From JBAYNW01 sp041678605 (GTDB taxonomy: Bacteria > Cyanobacteriota > Vampirovibrionia > Gastranaerophilales > Gastranaerophilaceae): a stretch of 64,000 bases of DNA. The stretch covers positions 20,575-84,574 of the forward strand of contig JBAYNW010000003.1 in the NCBI GenBank assembly GCA_041678605.1. The letters run 5' to 3'. The notes under the pieces are model-generated. The model saw only the letters and a program-made list of their open reading frames with translations, did no database searches and was not told the DNA's origin. A program made the translations under genes and the position numbers. Below, in pieces: positions 58,227 to 64,000 of the stretch; positions within the stretch are counted from its first letter, which is position 1, and every line of letters starts with the position of its first letter.

Positions 58227-58973
58227 TTACCCTTTATACGTTCCCAACGGATAAACGTTGAAAAGTTCATCCCTTACTCTATCATGTGCTTTTTGCGGTG
58301 TCATGTGCCAATTTGTCGGGCATATTGAAAGAATTTCCACAAACCCGAATCCAAGACCCTGCATTTGTACTTCAAAAGCCTTTTTAATCGCCTCTTTTGT
58401 CTTTTTGATATTTGCGATGCTGTCCAAAGAACATCTCGCACTATAGGCTGTGCCGTCGCAAAGTGCGATTTGTTCGGCAATTTTTATCGGATAACCGTAA
58501 TACTCTTTGTTTCTTCCAAACGGCGTTGTTGTTGTTACCTGCCCCATAATTGTTGTCGGGCCGCCCTGACCGCCGGTCATACCGTAAGTCGTATTATTTA
58601 TGCAAATTGTGGTAATTTTTTCCCCTCGAAGTGCCGCATGCATTGATTCTGCAAGTCCGATTGATGCAAAATCGCCGTCGCCCTGATATGTAAGGACAAT
58701 TTTATCCGGATTTGTTCTTTTTACACCCGTTGCAGCCGCCAAAGCTCTGCCGTGAGGTGCTTCAACACAATCAACATCAATCCAGTCATAAAGCATAACC
58801 GAACATCCGATTGAAGCAACAGCAATTGTTTTTTCTCTCAAATTAAATTCATCCAGTACCTCGGTCATAAGCCTGATGGCAACCCCATGGTCACAGCCCG
58901 GACAGAACGGGAATTTAACTCCTTCTTTGAGCGATTTAGGTATTTGAAAAACTATCTCTTTATCACTTTTCAT
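58227..58973 (-). CDS. 2-oxoacid:ferredoxin oxidoreductase, beta subunit (TPP-binding)
   Basis: The 248-residue protein has FPFCPGCDHGVAIRLMTEV, and the TPP/Mg site TYQGDGDFASIGLAESMHAA with NNTTYGMTGGQGGPTT. It decarboxylates the oxoacid on thiamine diphosphate. Its ATG overlaps the alpha stop by four bases and its ribosome site (GAGAGGTGAG) is part of a module C heptamer pair. CPGC cysteines may help bind a cluster. Confidence 0.94.
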   Translation of the reverse strand: MKSDKEIVFQIPKSLKEGVKFPFCPGCDHGVAIRLMTEVLDEFNLREKTIAVASIGCSVMLYDWIDVDCVEAPHGRALAAATGVKRTNPDKIVLTYQGDGDFASIGLAESMHAALRGEKITTICINNTTYGMTGGQGGPTTIMGQVTTTTPFGRNKEYYGYPIKIAEQIALCDGTAYSARCSLDSIANIKKTKEAIKKAFEVQMQGLGFGFVEILSICPTNWHMTPQKAHDRVRDELFNVYPLGTYKG

Positions 58974-60016
58974 TTCTCACCTCTCACCGCATTAACTATT
59001 TCTTCGACGCTCAACCACTGTCCTACAGGCTTCCCGAAAAATTCCACCGGAACTTTCCCGTTTACGGCAAGTTTGACATCTCTTAACATTTGCCCCATAT
59101 TCATTTCCACCACGAGGAATTTTTTTGCCCTCTCTGCCAATTCCTGAAATCTTTTCGTCGGGAAAGGGTACAAAGTAATCGGCCTTAACATGCCAACCTT
59201 TAAGCCTTGCTTGCGGCATTCGCTGACTGCTGATTTTACGTTTCTTGTCATACTGCCAAAGCATGAAATTATCAGTTCGGCATCCTCTGTCAAATATTCT
59301 TCAAATTCTGCTTCGTTTTCTTCAATTTTTTTATATTTTTCAAATAATTTTCCTATTCTTGCAACAAGTTTATCCTCTACCGGTTCAAGTGAAAATATTG
59401 ACCTTGAAGGTCTGCCCTTTGCCCCTGTTAAGGCCCAATCTTTTTTTGAAATTTCCGGATACGGGTAGTCTTTGATTTCAATCGGCTCCATCATTTGCCC
59501 CAAAAGCCCGTCTGCCAAAAGGATTGTTGGATTTCTATATTTTTGGGAAAGATAAAAAGCTTTGTAAGTCAAATCGACACATTCCTGAACAGTTGAAGGA
59601 GCGAGTACGATAATTTTGTAATCTCCATTCCCGCCGCCTATTGTAGCCTGATTATAATCACCCTGCGACGGGTAAATGTAGCCCAGCCCCGGACCCGCAC
59701 GCATTACGCTGATTAAAACCGCCGGCAATTCATCTGAAGCAATATATGAAAGTGCTTCCTGCATAAGTGCAACTGCACAGGAAGAGGAAGAGGTCATTGC
59801 CTTCGCACCTGTCGAACAGGCACCCAAAACCATATTTATTGCCGCAAGTTCACTTTCTGCGGAAACGTAGGCACGGCCTAATTCCTGCATTTTTTTGCTC
59901 ATAAACTCGCCGATTTCGCTCTGTGGCGTAATCGGGTATCCGAAATATCCTTCACAACCGGCATTTATTGCCGCCTGTGCGATTGCATAATTACCTTTTA
60001 TCAACTTTTTTGTCAT
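58970..60016 (-). CDS. 2-oxoacid:ferredoxin oxidoreductase, alpha subunit (VorB-like)
   Basis: The 348-residue protein starts KKLIKGNYAIAQAAINAGCE, then GYFGYPITPQSEIGEFM, TSSSSCAVALMQEALSYIA, VMRAGPGLGYIYPSQGDYNQ and GGGNGDYKIIVLAPSTVQE. This pattern is closest to VorB (branched-chain 2-oxoacid) and KorA proteins. It makes acyl-CoA and reduced ferredoxin from 2-oxoacids. Its C-terminus (VRGEK) is read from module C units. A module A repeat separates it from the ferredoxin gene. Confidence 0.93.
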   Translation of the reverse strand: MTKKLIKGNYAIAQAAINAGCEGYFGYPITPQSEIGEFMSKKMQELGRAYVSAESELAAINMVLGACSTGAKAMTSSSSCAVALMQEALSYIASDELPAVLISVMRAGPGLGYIYPSQGDYNQATIGGGNGDYKIIVLAPSTVQECVDLTYKAFYLSQKYRNPTILLADGLLGQMMEPIEIKDYPYPEISKKDWALTGAKGRPSRSIFSLEPVEDKLVARIGKLFEKYKKIEENEAEFEEYLTEDAELIISCFGSMTRNVKSAVSECRKQGLKVGMLRPITLYPFPTKRFQELAERAKKFLVVEMNMGQMLRDVKLAVNGKVPVEFFGKPVGQWLSVEEIVNAVRGEK

Positions 60017-60103
60017 AATTGCTTTAGCTGAAAAGCTGAAAAGCTGAAAGGCTGAAAGGTTTTAAACTTTTCACCCATTCACCAATTCACCCATTCACCT
60101 TTA
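60015..60103. repeat. Module A repeat between delta and alpha subunit genes
   Basis: AGCTGAAAAGCTGAAAGG and CCATTCACCAATTCACCC octamers. On the minus strand the units give the ferredoxin stop (GTGAATGGGTGA). Confidence 0.8.
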
Positions 60104-60305
60104 TAACCTCCGTTATTGCCAAATCCGGACATCTCATTGCACACATAGCACAACCCAGACATTGATTATCAGGGTCTTCAAAGTCTACAGGGAAATTGCC
60201 AAGACCATTTGCCTCTGTCCCTTTTTTAATAAGCTTTTTGGGGCATACATCAATACACAAATAACAAGCTTTGCATTTTTTTTTGTCTATTTTTATACGG
60301 CTCAT
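60087..60305 (-). CDS. 2-oxoacid:ferredoxin oxidoreductase, delta (ferredoxin) subunit
   Basis: A 72-residue 2[4Fe-4S] ferredoxin: CKACYLCIDVCPKKLI and CLGCAMCAMRCPDLAI. It is the first gene of the oxidoreductase operon, the order usual for Vor/Kor clusters. It passes electrons from the TPP centre to external ferredoxin. The last three residues (VNG) are from a module A repeat. Confidence 0.94.
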   Translation of the reverse strand: MSRIKIDKKKCKACYLCIDVCPKKLIKKGTEANGLGNFPVDFEDPDNQCLGCAMCAMRCPDLAITEVIKVNG

Positions 60306-60476
60306 CTAATCCCTCGTTTTTTATCTAATCTTTAGCTAATACATTTTATCACAAGCACAAATCAAAAGGAAATATTTATTTATGTTAATTTTTTCTCTTT
60401 ACAATCGTAATATTTTATACATTCGGCAATAATTCTGGTAAAATATACCTGTAAGATTTGTGGGGAATGGAAATTG

Positions 60477-63400
60477 ATGGCAGAAGTTAATGATTTTGGG
60501 GATATTCGGAGTAATCTTGAACAGATTGCGTCAGTTTTGGACTCCGTACGGGAACAAAACACAGCGAACGCAGGGAACATGGGCAAAGTTTTAACCGGCA
60601 TAAACAATCAGCTGGAAATTTTGTCCAATGAAGAAAACGCTGATTTGATAAAGATTTTTTTAGCGGAACTTAAAAAAAACCTTGAAGAAAAACACAACTT
60701 CGTTTCTTCTAAGTTCAACGAGATTGAAAATTCGTTCAAATACCTTGCCCAAAAAGCTGAAGCCCAGCCTAAGACAGGTGAAATAAAAGAACTTTTTGAA
60801 ATTATCGCCACAAATTTAAATGTTTTTTCCAAAGATTTTTCTGCTCAAAAGAATCTGGTTTCAGAAATCGGTTTAAAATTAGAAGAATTAAAACAGGATG
60901 ACAGCAGGAAAAAGGATATTTTAAAAAGCATCGCCGAACTCTACAATAATGTTTCGAAAGAAATGGAAGAGTCCAAAGATCTTATAAAATTTGAAATTGA
61001 TGAAGGAGCCTCAAATGTCAGCGAAAAAATTGATTTAGCCAAAAAAGAAATTGCGGAAAATTCAAAATCAAATTTATCAAATATTCTGGAGCATATTCAA
61101 TCCGTAATCAACAATATTTTTTCCGTAAAAAATGCCCTTCATCTTGAAAACGCAGAAACTGTCGAGACTCTCGGCAACAAAATGAAAGACTTGAGAGAAA
61201 ATATCAACGAGGATTTGAAATCAAATTTTTCCGAGATACAAAGTTCGATTTCGGCAATACCGGAAACAATCAAGGAAAATATGGCATCTCCGGTGAATGA
61301 TTCATTAATTCCCGATTTGTCCAATGATATAAATAAAAAATTTGAAGGCCTTTTAATAAATATTACTCAATTGGAGGAGATTTTTGCTTCAAAAAACAAA
61401 GATTCGCTGCAGACCGTTTTAGGGGCTTTGGAAGAAAAAGCATCTGCTTTTGAAGGATTGGTTAAATCAAGTGATGAAGCAAAAACGGCCATTCTGGAAC
61501 AAATAACCAAATCAAAAAACGAAACCGAAACCGCTATTCTGGAAGAGCTGGAAGAGAATATAAATTTCCTGAAAGAAGTTTTGGTTTCAATTTCTTCCGA
61601 AAAAACGCTCCCTGACGAACTTTCACAAAAAATCGATACTCTGCAGGCCGCTTTTCAGAAAATTGCCAACAATCTTGAGAGCAAACTCTCAAAATCAGAA
61701 GAAAATTATAAAACTTCAACCCAATCTTTAATTTCCAACATAAAAACAAGTTTCTACGAAAAAGTGGATGATGGGCTGGACGGATTAAAATCATTTATAG
61801 AGCTTATTGAGGGCAAAAAGAATTTTCCGGTCGTATTGGATGAATTAAAATCCGACATTCTTGATAAATTTTCAGAATATACGGATAATCTTGAGAAGGC
61901 CGTTTCGTCAATCAGCGTTAAGGAGGATTTGGAAGGACTAAGCGAAGAAATTAAAGACTCCGTCGGCAGCTTGTTTGCGGGCATGGAAGAAAAATTCATT
62001 TCTTCACTTGAAAATAATGAAAAAATTGACAGTCTTTTTGAAAAATCAGAAGAAATTACCCGTAGAGTTGAAGATTTGAAAAATGTTATAGCAGAAGACA
62101 TTGTTCAAAAACTTGATAGTTTTGAACTCAGCATCGACACCCAGAAAATGGATATTTCCGGCTTAATCGAAGAACTTAAGGCCTCTTTGGCGGAACTTAA
62201 AGAAAATTATATTGATTTGAGTTTGAATTCAACAATGGAAATATCTGCTCTTCTGGTTACAATTCAGGAAAAAATTGAAAATATTGAAAAAAACATTGAA
62301 AATATTGGGAATTCTAAAAATGATTTTTCAAAAGAATTTGAAGAAATAAACCAAAAACTTGATATTCTGGCCATTGATTCCGATGAAGAAATAGAAGAAG
62401 ACGTAAAAGAGATTAAACAGATTGTTCAGTCGCAAAATGATTTTATTGAAAAACTGGATAAATTACCCGACAGCGACGAGATTATTTCGATTAAAAATGA
62501 CATCCAAAAAACCCTTGAAAATTTCGGGGAAAAATTGAATTCCCTATCCTCCGGCAATTCAAAAAATGAATTGAATTTGTTCAAAGAAGAACTTTTCGGA
62601 AACCTCATTGAAATATTTAACCAAATTTCCTTCGTTGCCGAAGCCGAAGAAATCAAGGACTTTGTTGAAGAGAAAACCGATGACATAAAAGAAACACTTA
62701 AAGATTCTCTGGGAAGCAATTTTAATGATATCTTATCAAGCCTTGACATTTTGCACGAAAAGACAAGTGCGGCCGATAACAGTTATTTTGATATCAAAAA
62801 CGAAATACAAGAAGTCAAAGAACACCTTTTATCAACAAAAAATTCCGCAGAAGACGGCTCAGAATATTCTTACACTCTGCAAGACATTGAATCCGATATT
62901 ACAAAAGTCAGATTAATCTTGAAAGAAATTTCCCAATCAAAAACAGAATTGGACACCGACAAACTGAGCGAGGACATACTTAGCATAAGTTCAAGAACAA
63001 ACAAGCTTTTGTTGAATTCCGATGAATCTTACACTGCTTTGAAGGAAAACTTGAGCGATTTTAAAAATATAATGTATCAGCTTGAGGAAAAAGTAAGATA
63101 TTTAGACAATACGGAAGCAATCAACAGAGTCGAGAAAAAGCTCGAAGATATCAACAATCTTACTCTTTCAAGTGTAAAATCCGATAAAATATTTAATCAG
63201 ACCTTTATGTATTTGGCCGAATGGGTCGACAAGGCGAGTGAAAATTTCCAAAATATTATTGAAAAAGCCTCTGATATTGACAATATAAAACAATCTCTGG
63301 GCGAGTTGAAAAAATCTATGCCAAAAAGTGCTGTTATAGAGACAGTGCTGGACGAAATTTCTGAAAAATTTGACCAGCAGCAAGAGAGAATAAATTCGCT

Positions 63401-63605
63401 GGAAGAAAAAATCGAAACCCTTGCCAAAGGTCGTCCGGCAGAGATTAACCCAAAAGAAATCGCCAAAGAAATTTTGACACAAATGGAACTGCCTGAAAAT
63501 AAGGCTGATATAAAATTAGTAAAAAAAGTTGATAATATTGAAAAGCAGCTGGCAAAATTAAGCAAGGGCGTTGAAAAACTGGCCTCTTACGTTGATGAGG
63601 AATAG
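60477..63605 (+). CDS. Large coiled-coil protein of unknown function, 1042 residues
   Basis: ATG 60477 has GGGGAATGG upstream. The protein is acidic, almost wholly helical and without membrane segments or signal peptide. Long heptad stretches recur (IEKNIENIGNSKNDFSKEFE; LEEKIETLAK), with many Leu/Ile at a/d and Glu/Lys/Ser elsewhere. A loosely repeated segment of about 110 residues can be felt (KIDSLFEKSEEI, KLDILAIDSDEEI, KLDKLPDSDEII). There is no catalytic motif. The form suits a structural, filament-like or SMC/polarity-type scaffold. It is divergent from the oxidoreductase operon. Confidence 0.75.
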   Translation: MAEVNDFGDIRSNLEQIASVLDSVREQNTANAGNMGKVLTGINNQLEILSNEENADLIKIFLAELKKNLEEKHNFVSSKFNEIENSFKYLAQKAEAQPKTGEIKELFEIIATNLNVFSKDFSAQKNLVSEIGLKLEELKQDDSRKKDILKSIAELYNNVSKEMEESKDLIKFEIDEGASNVSEKIDLAKKEIAENSKSNLSNILEHIQSVINNIFSVKNALHLENAETVETLGNKMKDLRENINEDLKSNFSEIQSSISAIPETIKENMASPVNDSLIPDLSNDINKKFEGLLINITQLEEIFASKNKDSLQTVLGALEEKASAFEGLVKSSDEAKTAILEQITKSKNETETAILEELEENINFLKEVLVSISSEKTLPDELSQKIDTLQAAFQKIANNLESKLSKSEENYKTSTQSLISNIKTSFYEKVDDGLDGLKSFIELIEGKKNFPVVLDELKSDILDKFSEYTDNLEKAVSSISVKEDLEGLSEEIKDSVGSLFAGMEEKFISSLENNEKIDSLFEKSEEITRRVEDLKNVIAEDIVQKLDSFELSIDTQKMDISGLIEELKASLAELKENYIDLSLNSTMEISALLVTIQEKIENIEKNIENIGNSKNDFSKEFEEINQKLDILAIDSDEEIEEDVKEIKQIVQSQNDFIEKLDKLPDSDEIISIKNDIQKTLENFGEKLNSLSSGNSKNELNLFKEELFGNLIEIFNQISFVAEAEEIKDFVEEKTDDIKETLKDSLGSNFNDILSSLDILHEKTSAADNSYFDIKNEIQEVKEHLLSTKNSAEDGSEYSYTLQDIESDITKVRLILKEISQSKTELDTDKLSEDILSISSRTNKLLLNSDESYTALKENLSDFKNIMYQLEEKVRYLDNTEAINRVEKKLEDINNLTLSSVKSDKIFNQTFMYLAEWVDKASENFQNIIEKASDIDNIKQSLGELKKSMPKSAVIETVLDEISEKFDQQQERINSLEEKIETLAKGRPAEINPKEIAKEILTQMELPENKADIKLVKKVDNIEKQLAKLSKGVEKLASYVDEE

Positions 63606-63616
63606 CGAGAGTCAAG

Positions 63617-63833
63617 CTTAATGACTGAAGGGCTTTTTACGAAGTGATTAAGTGACTGGGTGATTAAGTGATTAAGGGCAACAAAAAAATTAAAACTTTT
63701 CTTTTCCCGTCTTCTAGTTGATAAGTTGATAGGTCGAAGAGTTGAAAGGTCGAATGGTCGGTAAGTCCCGTTTCTCTTCTCACCTCTCACGTCTCACCTC
63801 TCACGTCTCACGTCTCACGTTTCCCCCTTTTCC
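63617..63833. repeat. Composite repeat cassette: A, B, oligo-A/T, A, filler, C
   Basis: After the coiled-coil gene stop: A (GACTGAAGGG), B at 63631-63682, A/T run, a second A segment (GTTGATAAGTTGATAGG), CCCGTTT filler and many C heptamers (CTCACGT). It fills the gap 63606-63840. Confidence 0.9.
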
Positions 63834-63855
63834 CTCAATAAAAAATGTAAACAAT

Positions 63856-63884
63856 TTGCTTTTTTCTTGAAAATAACCTATAAT
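63856..63884 (+). promoter_or_regulatory. Sigma-70 promoter at the window end
   Basis: TTGCTT (63856-63861), 17 bases, TATAAT (63879-63884). Confidence 0.65.
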
Positions 63885-63914
63885 AATCCCATTAAATAAA
63901 TTGGAGGAAGCAAA

Positions 63915-64000
63915 ATGCTAAATAAAAATACAATTGCACGCTTTTACGTCATTGCGAGACAGTGGTTATCGGCCCTGACAAAGGGAATCCACCGAAGCAA
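63915..64000 (+). CDS. Start of an unidentified gene, invaded by a REP-like element
   Basis: ATG 63915 has a strong GGAGG site 7 bases upstream and a promoter at 63856. The first ten codons read MLNKNTIARF, then sequence matching the REP-like family (GTCATTGCGAG... CCGAAGCAA) runs in frame to the window edge. Either the gene tolerates the insert or it is broken after the start; the rest lies outside. Confidence 0.45.
   Translation, partial: MLNKNTIARFYVIARQWLSALTKGIHRS

Overview
The window is AT-rich bacterial chromosome. My best placement is a gut-type member of the Gastranaerophilales (Melainabacteria/Vampirovibrionia, the non-photosynthetic sister group of Cyanobacteria). This is inference. 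It rests on several hypothetical proteins with a short N-terminal SFG/NFG-type motif (20846, 31168, 41977), flagellar genes, a ferredoxin-dependent 2-oxoacid oxidoreductase, LL-diaminopimelate aminotransferase, and 7-bp intergenic repeats that resemble cyanobacterial STRR repeats. A 16S or single-copy marker search would decide.

Layout. (1) 1-17170: a surface-glycan locus with CDP-sugar genes (rfbG partial, rfbF), NAD-dependent epimerases, GT2 and GT4 glycosyltransferases, an FkbM methyltransferase, an SGNH-type protein, a phage-tail-fibre-like protein, a HepT/MntA toxin-antitoxin pair, two GT10 fucosyltransferases, a GT11 alpha-1,2-fucosyltransferase, a GT6 (ABO-like) transferase and an internally duplicated putative glycosyltransferase. 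(2) 17194-30611: a histidine kinase/LuxR-type regulator pair, holA, two linked membrane proteins, yraN, queF, a dicarboxylate/amino-acid symporter, a pseudopilin, a GT2, class II fructose-bisphosphate aldolase and a DUF4143 ATPase with tandem operator-like palindromes. (3) 30759-41643: small and secreted proteins, rpsU, hisH, a flagellar block (fliE, fliF, a FliG-like protein, fliH, flhA), yidD, an orphan HicB-like ORF and a probable toxin-antitoxin pair with a palindromic promoter. (4) 41832-64000: tRNA-Leu, an SPFH/NfeD pair, a DUF1858 protein, a bifunctional nuclease, YibE/F, membrane glycosyltransferases, ruvB, dapL, a nitroreductase, prfB with its programmed frameshift, a TPR-glycosyltransferase, metG, ubiE, a four-subunit 2-oxoacid:ferredoxin oxidoreductase and a 1042-residue coiled-coil protein.

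The most unusual feature is a family of composite gene-border repeats. They are built from degenerate 7-bp and 8-bp tandem units (called modules A to E here, with a G-rich filler) in a recurring order. They occur at about twenty places. The units carry TGA, TAA or TAG in a period that is not a multiple of three, so they place stop codons in every frame. In several places they supply the actual stop codon, ribosome binding site or start codon of the neighbouring gene. Alongside them are MITE-like and REP-like palindromes, some of which have become coding sequence (the C-terminus of the 1378-2241 epimerase, an insert in MetG).

The second main theme is the glycan locus. GT11, GT6 and GT10 enzymes together suggest a glycan resembling histo-blood-group (H, A/B, Lewis) antigens, which would be host mimicry.
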